Assembly: GCF_002102185.1 (NCBI RefSeq)
Contig: NZ_LQOW01000020.1
Span: 23,634-87,633, forward strand
DNA length: 64,000 nucleotides
Direction: 5' to 3'
Origin: Mycobacterium fragae
GTDB lineage: Bacteria > Actinomycetota > Actinomycetes > Mycobacteriales > Mycobacteriaceae
The position numbers and the translations under genes were made by a program. The notes beneath the pieces were generated by a model. The model was not told the origin of the DNA, made no database searches, and was given only the letters and a program-made list of their open reading frames with translations. Below are positions 42,902-51,526 of this stretch, in pieces (within the stretch, counting starts at the first letter, position 1; the number at the start of each line of letters is the position of its first letter).

Positions 42902-44725
42902 TCAGAGGGTTTGGTGGCGGCCGAAGTACTTGTGATCTTCGCTGTAACCGCCGTAGCCGCTGCCGATGTCGCGGTAGTCGGCGACGAACTCGATCCCCTT
43001 GATCCATTTGACGAGTTTGAAGCCGTGCTGCAATTCGTTACGAAGGCGCAGCGGCTTGCCGTGCATGTAGGGCAGCGGCTGGTCGTTCATGTTGTAGGCC
43101 AGCATCGTCATGTGGTGGCCCATCTGGTCAACGGGGTGGGCGTTGTAGTAGATGCCGCCAGTGGCTCCGAGGCCCATCGAGTAGAACACGACCCATTTCG
43201 CCTCGGGCAGCGGTTTGACGATGTCCATGATCGTCTTCATCTGCACCCCACCCCATTTGGCGACGCCCGACCAAGCCTGGATGCAGAAGTGCTGGCTGAT
43301 CTGATCGTGGTAGGGCAGTGCCTTGAGGTCGTCGAGCGAGAACTCCATCGGGTGCTCGACCAGCCCGTAAACCTTCAGCCGCCAGTCTCTGAAGTCGTTG
43401 GCCTCCAACTCCTTGTACTCCACGGTCTCCGGGAGCCGGCCATTGCGCCAGTGATGCGGCGAGATGTCCTCTTCGGTGAAGGCGCCGGGCTTGGGGTCCA
43501 GCCTCTCCAGCACCCGCTGGAACGGGCCGACCAATGCATACCCGACCCGCTGCACCACGCGGGGATGCTTGATGGTGAACGGGGTGGCCCACACCCAGGC
43601 GACCGCCGACACCACCATGGCCGCGGCGAAGATCCAGAACCCCATCCAGCTGTTGTCGTCGCGGGCGGCGAACATGTGGTTGAGGTTGCGCAGTGCGCTG
43701 GTCGCGAACACCAGCGTGACGTGGACGATGATGAAGAACAAGAAGTACACCAGCACCAGGAAGTGCAGTGAACGCGCGTGTTGGATGCTCAACCGCTTGC
43801 TCAGCCAGTGGACCCGCTGCGACAGCGCCGGCGACATGCCCAGCCCGGTGATCAACGCGGCCGGGGCGGCGATGAAGACCGTGGTGAAGTAGGCCAGCAC
43901 CTGCAGGCCGTTGTAAGCGACCCAGCCGTTATCCGCCGGCCAGTGCTCCACCGACAGATACTGAATGGCCACCGACAAAGCGTTGGGGAACACGTCCCAG
44001 CTGGTCGGCACGATGTGCCGCCACTGCCCGGTGGTGAACAACAGCACGTAGAACACGGCCCCGTTGAGCAGCCACAAGACATCCATGCCGAGATGCCACC
44101 AGCGGGCCAGTCCGATGGAGTGCCGAAACCCGGGCAGACCGAACTGAGGGGGCAAGGCGACGGTATCTGCGTTAGCGGTCCACAGCTCGTCGTCAGGCAC
44201 CGGGGGGCCGACCCGCAGCCACTCGTCCTTGCCGGGGGTGGCGTTGCGGCTGAAGTAGAGCCGCGGGTGGTCACAGAGGATCTGGATCCCGGACCTGATG
44301 ATGAACATCATCACGAACAGGTTGAAGAAGTGGGTCCACCCCAGCCACGCGGGGACGCCGGGAGTCTTCTGGGGGATATCGGCGCCGGGATAGCGTTGGA
44401 TGAAGGCCTGCACCGAGGGCATGTTGTAGAGGCCTTTGCCGATGGCCACCGCCACAACCAAGATGGCAAAGCCGATCGGGATAAGCCACAGCAGGTTGAA
44501 CCACTTGTCCCGGCCGACCCGCAACTTGGGAGCGCTGGCCCGCCTGGTGAGGTCGAATCCGCCGCCGTACGTCTCGACGTCGATAGTGTCCTCGGCGGTA
44601 TGGATCTCGCTGCGGAAGTCGGGGTCGGATTCCAGCGGCGTGCCTACCGCTAACGTCGTGGTGCCGATCGAATTGCCGATCGAATTAGCATGGCCGTCAG
44701 CATTGTTAGCGTCCGTGGTCGTCAC
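42902..44725 (-). CDS. Membrane protein with cytochrome b561-like and SUOX-fold molybdopterin domains
   Basis: A 607-aa protein. After a 65-residue hydrophilic lead there are about six hydrophobic helices (residues about 80-410) with His pairs such as GWTHFFNLFVMMF, RWWHLGMDVLW and HARSLHFLVLVYFLFFIIVHV, consistent with a b-type haem transmembrane domain. The C-terminal domain (about 450-607) is sulfite-oxidase-like with the Mo-ligand Cys in HFCIQAWSGVAKWGGV. It is a membrane-tethered molybdoenzyme like YedZ plus YedY in one chain. GTG 44725 follows TATCTT by seven bases, suggesting a leaderless start. Confidence 0.8.
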   Translation of the reverse strand: MTTTDANNADGHANSIGNSIGTTTLAVGTPLESDPDFRSEIHTAEDTIDVETYGGGFDLTRRASAPKLRVGRDKWFNLLWLIPIGFAILVVAVAIGKGLYNMPSVQAFIQRYPGADIPQKTPGVPAWLGWTHFFNLFVMMFIIRSGIQILCDHPRLYFSRNATPGKDEWLRVGPPVPDDELWTANADTVALPPQFGLPGFRHSIGLARWWHLGMDVLWLLNGAVFYVLLFTTGQWRHIVPTSWDVFPNALSVAIQYLSVEHWPADNGWVAYNGLQVLAYFTTVFIAAPAALITGLGMSPALSQRVHWLSKRLSIQHARSLHFLVLVYFLFFIIVHVTLVFATSALRNLNHMFAARDDNSWMGFWIFAAAMVVSAVAWVWATPFTIKHPRVVQRVGYALVGPFQRVLERLDPKPGAFTEEDISPHHWRNGRLPETVEYKELEANDFRDWRLKVYGLVEHPMEFSLDDLKALPYHDQISQHFCIQAWSGVAKWGGVQMKTIMDIVKPLPEAKWVVFYSMGLGATGGIYYNAHPVDQMGHHMTMLAYNMNDQPLPYMHGKPLRLRNELQHGFKLVKWIKGIEFVADYRDIGSGYGGYSEDHKYFGRHQTL

Positions 44726-44969
44726 GCGGCCGAAGATACACGAACGGGCCAGATCAGCGCTTTTAACACCGGGGAAACACTTGCTGGGAAACGGCTGGTA
44801 ATCGGCCGGATCAACGAGGCCCGACGGCGTCCGCGAACGAACCCGCCGTTGTAGGTCACGGGTCAAGCTGTCGACCGGCGGAAATCGGTGTCCTGTAGTG
44901 AGATTCGTCACATTCTGCGGGTCACGCGTACCATCACCACGCAGACATCACCCCGAGTTAGGTTCGCCG

Positions 44970-46157
44970 ATGAAGCTTGTATTGGCAAGCCATGGAACTC
45001 GCGGCGATATCGAGCCCTGCGCCGCACTCGGTCTGGAGCTGGTGCGCCGCGGGCATGACGTGCGGATGGCGGTCCCGACCAACATGCTTGACTTCGTCGA
45101 GTCGGCGGGGCTTGCCGCCGTCGCCTACGGCCCGGACTGGCAGGCGCCGCCGGACGAGGATTTCGCCCGCAAATTCTCGCAGACACATGACCCGATCAGC
45201 GTGCTTGTCCAGTACGCCACCCAGGTCTGGCTGGAGATGGGCATGAAGCTGGCCGCGCTGGCAAAGGGCGCCGACCTTCTATTGGCGGGCATGTTCGAGC
45301 AGGGACTCGCCACCAACGTCGCAGAGTATTACGGCATTCCGCTGGCTGCGCTGCACTGCTACCCGATGCAGGAGTTCGTTCCGATGCTGCCGCCGCAGCT
45401 CGGATGGCTGCAGTCGCGCATAACGAATGAGGCTGAAGACGCCCAACGCCGTGCACTCGGCTTGCCGGAGGCGCGGATGGCGGGACCCGGATCGCTGGAG
45501 ATTCAGGCCTACGACGAGCTCTGTTTTCCCGGGCTGGCGGCCGAATGGGCGAAAGCAGATGGCCGACGCCCCTTCGTCGGCGCGCTGGCGATGGAGGTGC
45601 CGACGGACGCCGATGACGAGGTCGCGTCGTGGATGGCGGCGGGAACACCTCCGATTTACTTCGGCTTCGGCAGCATGCCGGTCGCATCTCCCGCCGAAAC
45701 GCTGGCCATGATCAGCACGGCCTGCCTGCAGCTGGGCGAGCGAGCATTGATTTGCACCGGCGCCAATGACTTCACCCAGGCCCCGCATTTCGACCATGTC
45801 AAGGTGGTGGGCGCGGTGAACCACGCGGCCATCTTTCCCTCCTGCCGCGCGGTGGTCCATCACGGTGGCGCCGGCACCACGGCCAGAGGCATGCGGTCGG
45901 GAATTCCCACGTTGATCCTTTGGATGGGGGCCGATCAGTCGATCTGGGCGGATGTGGTGAAGCAGTTGAACGTTGGATCCGCCCAGCCCTTCGCGGCCGC
46001 CACCACAGAATCGCTGATCGCGGACCTCCGCTGCATTCTCGCCCCGCAATACCGCACGCGAGCGCGCGAAATCGCCACCCGGATGACAAAGCCTGCGGAA
46101 AGCGCTGCCCGCGCTGCCGATCTCCTGGAAGACACCGCCCGCCTGTCACCGGTTTAG
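44970..46157 (+). CDS. GT1-family glycosyltransferase
   Basis: A 395-aa UGT-like glycosyltransferase. It starts MKLVLASHGTRGDIEPCAALGLEL, the N-terminal GT-B signature. The donor-binding region is AIFPSCRAVVHHGGAGTTARGMRSGIPTLI, the conserved HGGxGT motif. It resembles the mycobacterial transferases of glycopeptidolipid and glycolipid loci (Rv1524/Rv1526c type), but no GPL genes are nearby. ATG 44970 is chosen over a longer frame to 44898. Its end overlaps the convergent SnoaL-like gene by four bases. Confidence 0.83.
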   Translation: MKLVLASHGTRGDIEPCAALGLELVRRGHDVRMAVPTNMLDFVESAGLAAVAYGPDWQAPPDEDFARKFSQTHDPISVLVQYATQVWLEMGMKLAALAKGADLLLAGMFEQGLATNVAEYYGIPLAALHCYPMQEFVPMLPPQLGWLQSRITNEAEDAQRRALGLPEARMAGPGSLEIQAYDELCFPGLAAEWAKADGRRPFVGALAMEVPTDADDEVASWMAAGTPPIYFGFGSMPVASPAETLAMISTACLQLGERALICTGANDFTQAPHFDHVKVVGAVNHAAIFPSCRAVVHHGGAGTTARGMRSGIPTLILWMGADQSIWADVVKQLNVGSAQPFAAATTESLIADLRCILAPQYRTRAREIATRMTKPAESAARAADLLEDTARLSPV

Positions 46158-46621
46158 GCCGGACCGCCGGCCCGCAACCGGCTGACCGGACGGTTTTCGA
46201 TGGCGTTGATCGTCAACACGCGGCGGCATATGTGCCAGCCGGCATCGACGTGCCGGTATTCGTCGTCGTAGCGCAGATGCCAGACCACATCGCGGATTTC
46301 GTCGTCGTGCTGAATCCAGTGGTGGGCGACGGCGGCGATTCGGCCCCGCGCATGGTCGGGCCGCGGACCGGCGTCGTAGACCTCGCCGACGATCGCGTGC
46401 TCGGTGCGGATCGTGGTGGCGACGGCGGCGATCGCCGTGCTGATGGCCGCCCGCCCGTGATGTTGACGGATCGGCTCCAGCGTCGTCGGCGGGTCGGGCA
46501 GAGCCAGCTCAGCGTCCTGCGTGAAAAGCATGACCACAGCGTCGAATTGCCTGTCGTCGATGTCGGCGGCATACCGGTGGACCAAGTCGGAGAGAGCCGC
46601 TCGATCGGTTGCGGAGAGCAT
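46154..46621 (-). CDS. SnoaL-like/NTF2-fold protein
   Basis: A 155-aa protein of the SnoaL-like/NTF2 alpha+beta barrel type. LVHRYAADIDDRQFDAVVMLFTQDAEL is the standard first helix and strand. HHGRAAI and DAGWHICRR complete the cone. Such proteins act as cyclases, isomerases or dehydratases, or only bind ligand. ATG 46621 overlaps the stop of the LLM oxidoreductase (TGATG), so the two share a transcript. Confidence 0.8.
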   Translation of the reverse strand: MLSATDRAALSDLVHRYAADIDDRQFDAVVMLFTQDAELALPDPPTTLEPIRQHHGRAAISTAIAAVATTIRTEHAIVGEVYDAGPRPDHARGRIAAVAHHWIQHDDEIRDVVWHLRYDDEYRHVDAGWHICRRVLTINAIENRPVSRLRAGGPA

Positions 46622-47502
46622 CACGCTGGCAGCGACAGACGTTGCGCGCAGGCCGACAACGTGTCCTTGGCCTGCTCGATGTCGGTGATCGGCGGCATGG
46701 CCAGCACCACCCGGTCGGCGCCCTGGGTGGCCAGCCTGCCGGCGCGGTCGGCGTCGACCTTGGTGACCGCATGGCCGAGCGAAACCTCGAGATCGGCGGG
46801 GTCGCGCCCGGCCGCCAACGCCTCGTCGCGCATCAGTGCCAGCAAGGCGTCCAGCTGAGCACCGGTTACTCCCAGCGGCTGGAAGCCGTCACCGAGGCGG
46901 CCGGCCCGTCGAGCGGCCGCCCGGCTGTGTCCGCCGATGTGCACCGGAAGTTTTGCTCCCGCAACGGGTTTCGGGGAGCAGATCACGTTCGCGAACCGAA
47001 AGAACTCCCCGTTGTGGGTGACGCCTTGCGGGCGGTCGTCCCAGAGCGCACGCAGCACCGCCAACTGTTCGTCGGCCCGCCGGCCCCGGCTTTCGAATTC
47101 GGTGCCACACGCCTCGATCTCCTCGCGCAGCCAGCCGACGCCGACGCAGAGCCGAAGCCTGCCTCCTGACAGCGCGTCAACGGTCGCCGCGCGTTTGGCC
47201 AAAACGACCGGATGGTGGTTGGGCAGCACCAGAACTCCGGTGGCCAACCCGAGCCGATCGGTATGACCGGACAGAAATGCCAGCAGATCGAGCGGGTCGG
47301 GGACCGGGCAGTCGGCCGCGAGTTCGACACGCCCCGAGCTGTCATAGGGGTAGAGGCTGTCATAGCGGGTGGCCAACACGGCGTGCTCGACGGCAACGAT
47401 CGACTCGAAGCCGCACACTTCGAGATGCCGCGCGAAGGCGGCCATCCATTCCGGGGCGGCGGTGACCCCGGCCGCGACCGGGGCGACGACCGCGAACTTC
47501 AT
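46621..47502 (-). CDS. LLM-class (F420-dependent type) oxidoreductase
   Basis: A 293-aa luciferase-like monooxygenase family protein. It has FAVVAPV at the first strand, CGFESIVAVEHAV, LATGVLVLPNHHPVVLAKRAATVDALSGGRLRLCVGVGWLREE, and PVHIGGHSRAAARRAGRLGDGF. This is the mycobacterial LLM F420-dependent branch (Rv1855c-like). The ATG has GAGAGGGTGCC upstream. The cofactor is inferred from family membership. Its partner SnoaL-like gene follows with an overlap. Confidence 0.83.
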   Translation of the reverse strand: MKFAVVAPVAAGVTAAPEWMAAFARHLEVCGFESIVAVEHAVLATRYDSLYPYDSSGRVELAADCPVPDPLDLLAFLSGHTDRLGLATGVLVLPNHHPVVLAKRAATVDALSGGRLRLCVGVGWLREEIEACGTEFESRGRRADEQLAVLRALWDDRPQGVTHNGEFFRFANVICSPKPVAGAKLPVHIGGHSRAAARRAGRLGDGFQPLGVTGAQLDALLALMRDEALAAGRDPADLEVSLGHAVTKVDADRAGRLATQGADRVVLAMPPITDIEQAKDTLSACAQRLSLPA

Positions 47503-47545
47503 GGCACCCTCTCTCACCGCGTTGACTCTGCGCCTAGGGCGCGCG

Positions 47546-49714
47546 CTACTCGCACTTCTTCGCCGTGGACGCAGAGTCAGCGGAGCTTACGTTAGCGCGC
47601 AGCGCCTCGGCCAGCGCGGCTGCTCGCGGATCGGTGAAGACGTCCTCGAGCAGCACGGGTCGACCATCCGGGCCGGACAGCGGGACCCGCCAGTTGGGAT
47701 ATTCGTCGGTGGTGCCCGGCTGGTTCTGGGTCTTGTGGTCACCGACCGCGTCGGTCAGCGCGAGTCCCAACAGCCGCGACGGCGTCCGGCCCAGATACTG
47801 GTGCAGCGCCAGCACGGTCTCATCGAGATCGGCGTGCTTGCCGAGCAACCCGGCTCGATGCAACTCGGCGATCCAGGCCGTCCGCTCGCTCTCCGCCGCT
47901 GCGAGCTCCTCGTCAACGGGTCGGGTCAACAAGCCCAGGGAATCCCGCAGCCGCACATGCTCGCCGGCCAGATAACCCGCGGTCGGCGGCAGGTCGTGGG
48001 TGGTGACCGACGACAGGCAGTATTCCCGCCACCGTTCGGCAGGCAGGGGGCCCCCGTCGCCGTCGCGATCGCGCTCGAACCACAGAATCGACGTGCCCAG
48101 CACGCCCCGCGCCCGCAGGTAGTCGCGCACCCACGGCTCGACGGTGCCGAGGTCCTCGCCGACCGCCAGCGCGGCGGCGCGGTGCGCCTCCAGGACGAGA
48201 ATGCCGATCATCGCCTCGTGGTCGTAGCGCACATAGGTGCCCTCGGTGGGCGCCGCTCCGCTGGGAATCCACCACAGCCGGAACAAGCCGATGATGTGGT
48301 CGACGCGCACACCGCCGGCGTGCCGCAGCACGGTTCGGATCAGTGCCCTAAACGGTTGGTACTCCTGCTCTTCCAGCCGGTCGGGCCGCCACGGCGGCTG
48401 CGACCAGTCCTGGCCCAACTGGTTGAACTCATCCGGCGGCGCGCCGGCGCTGACGCCGAGCGCCAACACGTCCTGCAGCGCCCACGAGTCGGCACCGTTG
48501 GGATGCACGCCGACCGCGAGATCGTGGACGATGCCCAGCGACATGCCGGCTCCCACAGCGCGGGATTGTGCGGCGGCGAGTTGCTCATCGAGCTGCCATT
48601 GCATCCAGCGGTGGAAATCAACGGCGGCGGAATGCTTGGCGACGAAATCGGCGACTCCGTCAGCGGCCGGGTGTTGAAGCGATGCGGGCCATTGATGCCA
48701 GTCGCCGCCGTGCTTCTCGGCCAGCGCACACCAGGTGGCGAAGTCGTCCAGAGCGGAGCCCTCCCGGGCGCAAAACGCCGCGTAGGCCAGTTCGCGACCC
48801 GCCGAGCGGGGCACCCGGTAGACCAGCCGCAGCGCCGCGCGCTTGGCTGCCCATGCGCTGTCTCGGTCGATCGCTTGGGCCTCGGGGACCGCTTTCCCCC
48901 CGCGCTTCTGCACGTCGTCGCGCAGCCGCCACACCCGCCCGCGCTTGCGCAGGTAAGCGAATTCCGGGATGGCTTCGACCCGAAGATAAAGCGGGTTGAC
49001 GAAGCGCCGCGACGTCGGCAGGTAGGGCGAGGGCTCCATCGGTGTGGTCGGTGCGGCCGCATGCAGCGGATTGACCAGCACATAGCCTGCGCCATGCCGC
49101 GAGGCCGACCAGACCGCAAGGTCGGTGAGATCAGCAAGGTCGCCGACGCCCCACGACTGCCGGGACCGGACACTATATAACTGGGTCGCCAGTCCCCACG
49201 CGCGGCGGGCGCCGAGCCGCTCCGGGAACCCCAGCCAATCCGGTGTGACGATAAGCGCGGCGCTGGCTTCCTGCGCACCCGAGCGAAGATGCACCCGGTG
49301 GTAGCCGGGTGGCAGGTCGTCGGGGAGCTCGAAGCTGGCCTCACCGACCAGGCGGCCGTCGAGATCAAACGGCGCGGTGAAGTTGTCGCGCTGCCGCACT
49401 CCGGCGTGCACCGTCCCGTCCTCTAGCTGCACCCATACCTCGGCAGGGTGGCCGTGGGTGACATGCACCCAAAACGGTGTCCGCGCACCGGCGCGGCCGA
49501 GGACGGTCGCGGGCAGCGGGCGAGACCAGTACGCCCGGTCGGAGGCGGCCAGCGCCGCGGTTCGCTCCGGCTCGGTTCCGGCGGGCACCCCGAACGCGGC
49601 GAGGACGGCCACCAGCGTGCTCTCCGGGACGACCACGCGCCGCCCCGTCCAGTCCTCATAGTCGGCGGCTATCCCGAACCGCCCCGCGAGTTCGACCAAT
49701 GACGGCGTGGTCAT
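47546..49714 (-). CDS. malQ: 4-alpha-glucanotransferase (MalQ)
   Basis: A 722-aa GH77 amylomaltase. After an N-terminal domain with beta-sandwich elements, the catalytic barrel carries GVRVDHIIGLFRLWW (nucleophile Asp), AVGEDLGTV (acid/base Glu) and TTHDLPPTAGY (third Asp). It transfers glucan segments between maltooligosaccharides. In M. tuberculosis Rv1781c malQ (about the same length) lies just before eccB5, as here, so the border of ESX-5 is conserved. ATG start; divergent from eccB5. Confidence 0.9.
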   Translation of the reverse strand: MTTPSLVELAGRFGIAADYEDWTGRRVVVPESTLVAVLAAFGVPAGTEPERTAALAASDRAYWSRPLPATVLGRAGARTPFWVHVTHGHPAEVWVQLEDGTVHAGVRQRDNFTAPFDLDGRLVGEASFELPDDLPPGYHRVHLRSGAQEASAALIVTPDWLGFPERLGARRAWGLATQLYSVRSRQSWGVGDLADLTDLAVWSASRHGAGYVLVNPLHAAAPTTPMEPSPYLPTSRRFVNPLYLRVEAIPEFAYLRKRGRVWRLRDDVQKRGGKAVPEAQAIDRDSAWAAKRAALRLVYRVPRSAGRELAYAAFCAREGSALDDFATWCALAEKHGGDWHQWPASLQHPAADGVADFVAKHSAAVDFHRWMQWQLDEQLAAAQSRAVGAGMSLGIVHDLAVGVHPNGADSWALQDVLALGVSAGAPPDEFNQLGQDWSQPPWRPDRLEEQEYQPFRALIRTVLRHAGGVRVDHIIGLFRLWWIPSGAAPTEGTYVRYDHEAMIGILVLEAHRAAALAVGEDLGTVEPWVRDYLRARGVLGTSILWFERDRDGDGGPLPAERWREYCLSSVTTHDLPPTAGYLAGEHVRLRDSLGLLTRPVDEELAAAESERTAWIAELHRAGLLGKHADLDETVLALHQYLGRTPSRLLGLALTDAVGDHKTQNQPGTTDEYPNWRVPLSGPDGRPVLLEDVFTDPRAAALAEALRANVSSADSASTAKKCE

Positions 49715-49788
49715 ATGGCGCCACTCCTCCTCATCGCTGCGCTCTGCATCGTCGTCGGCGCGGTCATCCCGCCATCTTGCTTGGTGAA

Positions 49789-49810
49789 CAAACGGGAAAG
49801 CGACCGTTTG
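49789..49810. promoter_or_regulatory. Inverted repeat in the malQ-eccB5 gap
   Basis: CAAACGG and CCGTTTG flank an 8-base spacer (GAAAGCGA), 75 bp upstream of the malQ start and about 200 bp before eccB5. The 291-bp gap (49715-50005) holds both divergent promoters; nothing else is evident, except that AATCGTGGC occurs twice just before the eccB5 start (49982 and 50002). Confidence 0.4.
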
Positions 49811-50005
49811 CGGCGCGCCGACTTTGCTATCCGCCGCTACGATGCAGTGGAGACTTCAGCAATCCGATGGCAGGTGGGGGCACTGTGTGGCAGCTCACGT
49901 CGAGCGCGTCTTTTGCCGGGCCCGATGGCAACTCGCTCGCGTGGCGCGGCAGGTCAGGGTGCCTTACGGTTATCCCTGTGAATCGTGGCATGGGCGTGAT
50001 TAATC

Positions 50006-51526
50006 GTGGCTGACCAGGACGGAGGCCAGCGCGGCTCGGGGTACGGCCTCGGGCTGTCCACCCGCACCCAGGTAACCGGATATCAGTTCTTGGCGCGCCG
50101 GACCGCCATGGCGCTCACCCGCTGGCGGGTGCGGATGGAGATCGAGCCGGGGCGACGTCAGACGCTGGCGGTGGTGGCCTCGGTCTCGGCGGCGGCGGTG
50201 ATTTGCCTGGGCGCGCTGCTGTGGTCGTTCCTCAACCCGTCCGGACAGATGAACGCGTCGCCGATCATCGCCGACCGCGACTCTGGCGCCTTGTACGTTC
50301 GGGTCGGTGACACGTTGTACCCGGCGTTGAATCTGGCGTCGGCCCGGCTGATCACCGGTCGGGCGGACAACCCGCACAAGGTGCGGGGAAGCCAGATCGC
50401 CCAGCAGCCGCACGGGCCGCTGGTGGGTATCCCCGGGGCGCCCTCGGAGTTTTCCCCGACCCACCCGGCGTCGTCGTCGTGGCTGGTGTGCGACACGGTG
50501 ACGTCGACGTCGGGGGTGGGAGCGCCGTCGCCGGTGACGGTCACCGTGATCGACGGCACGCCAGACCTGTCCGGTCGCCGGCATGTGCTGAGCGGGTCCG
50601 ACGCGGTGGTGTTGCGCTACGAGAAGGACACCTATGTCATCCGGCAGGGGCGCCGGTCCCGCATCGACGCGAAGAACCGGGCGGTGTTGTTGCCGCTGGG
50701 TTTGGCGCCTGAAGACGTCAGCCAGGCCCGGCCGATGAGCCGGGCGCTCTACGACGCCTTGCCGGTGGGCCCCGAGTTGTCGGTGCCGAAGGTGCCGGAT
50801 GCCGGTTCCAAGGCGGACTTCCCGGGTGCGCCGGGGCCGGTGGGAACGGTGATCGTGACGCCGCAAATCAGTGGGCCGCAACAGTATTCGGTGGTTTTGG
50901 CGGGCGGTGTGCAGACCGTGACCCCGGTCGTCGCCCAGATCCTGCAGAACGCCGGCGCCACCCCAGGCGCTCAGCCTGTGACCGTCGCGCCGGCCGCACT
51001 GGCCAAAATGCCGGTGGTCAAGGGGCTGGATTTGTCGGCCTATCCGGAAGGGCCGCTGAACGTGGTGGACATGAAAGACAACCCGTCGACCTGCTGGTGG
51101 TGGGAGAAGACCACCGGTGAGGAACGGGCCCGAGTCCAGGTGGTCTCCGGCCCGACGATTCCGGTGGCCTCTCACGACACCGAAAGGATCGTGTCGCTGG
51201 TCAAGGCGGACAATTCCGGCCGGGAAGCCGACCGGGTTTATTTCGGCCCGAACTACGGAAACTTCGTCGTGGTCACCGGCAACGACCCCGCCGCGTCGAC
51301 AGCCGAATCACTGTGGTGGCTCACGAATTCCGGTGTGCGTTTCGGCGTGGACAACAACCGCGACGCGCGCTCGGCGCTGGGGTTGACCTCTGATCCGAGC
51401 CCGGCGCCCTGGGTGGCGTTGCGGCTGCTGGCGCCGGGCCCGACGCTGTCGAAGGCGGATGCGCTGGTGCGCCACGACACCCTTCCGACTGATATGAACC
51501 CAGCAGAGTTGGTGGTACCGAAGTGA
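50006..51526 (+). CDS. eccB5: ESX-5 secretion system component EccB5
   Basis: A 506-aa EccB. The cytosolic N-terminus (TQVTGYQFLARRTAMALTRW) leads to one transmembrane helix at about 52-75, then a large periplasmic domain with EccB repeats (PSGQMNASPIIADRDSGALYVRVGDTLYPALNLASARLI). A conserved Cys pair (WLVCDTV and STCWWW) probably forms the structural disulfide. EccB5 is part of the inner-membrane core with EccC5, EccD5 and EccE5. The length matches Rv1782 as recalled. The GTG start and end overlap with eccC5 (GTGA) show operon organisation. Confidence 0.95.
   Translation: MADQDGGQRGSGYGLGLSTRTQVTGYQFLARRTAMALTRWRVRMEIEPGRRQTLAVVASVSAAAVICLGALLWSFLNPSGQMNASPIIADRDSGALYVRVGDTLYPALNLASARLITGRADNPHKVRGSQIAQQPHGPLVGIPGAPSEFSPTHPASSSWLVCDTVTSTSGVGAPSPVTVTVIDGTPDLSGRRHVLSGSDAVVLRYEKDTYVIRQGRRSRIDAKNRAVLLPLGLAPEDVSQARPMSRALYDALPVGPELSVPKVPDAGSKADFPGAPGPVGTVIVTPQISGPQQYSVVLAGGVQTVTPVVAQILQNAGATPGAQPVTVAPAALAKMPVVKGLDLSAYPEGPLNVVDMKDNPSTCWWWEKTTGEERARVQVVSGPTIPVASHDTERIVSLVKADNSGREADRVYFGPNYGNFVVVTGNDPAASTAESLWWLTNSGVRFGVDNNRDARSALGLTSDPSPAPWVALRLLAPGPTLSKADALVRHDTLPTDMNPAELVVPK

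Noticed and set aside
41233..43002. A 589-codon frame overlapping the NDH-2-like gene
   Set aside because: Arg/Gly-rich translation typical of out-of-frame reading; the NDH-2-like frame carries both dinucleotide motifs.
43778..44653. Frame antisense to the SUOX-fold membrane protein
   Set aside because: No domain or start signals; the opposite strand has clear membrane helices and a Mo-ligand Cys.
47369..49180. A 603-codon frame antisense to malQ
   Set aside because: Low-complexity, no recognisable domain, fully covered by malQ, which shows all GH77 catalytic motifs.
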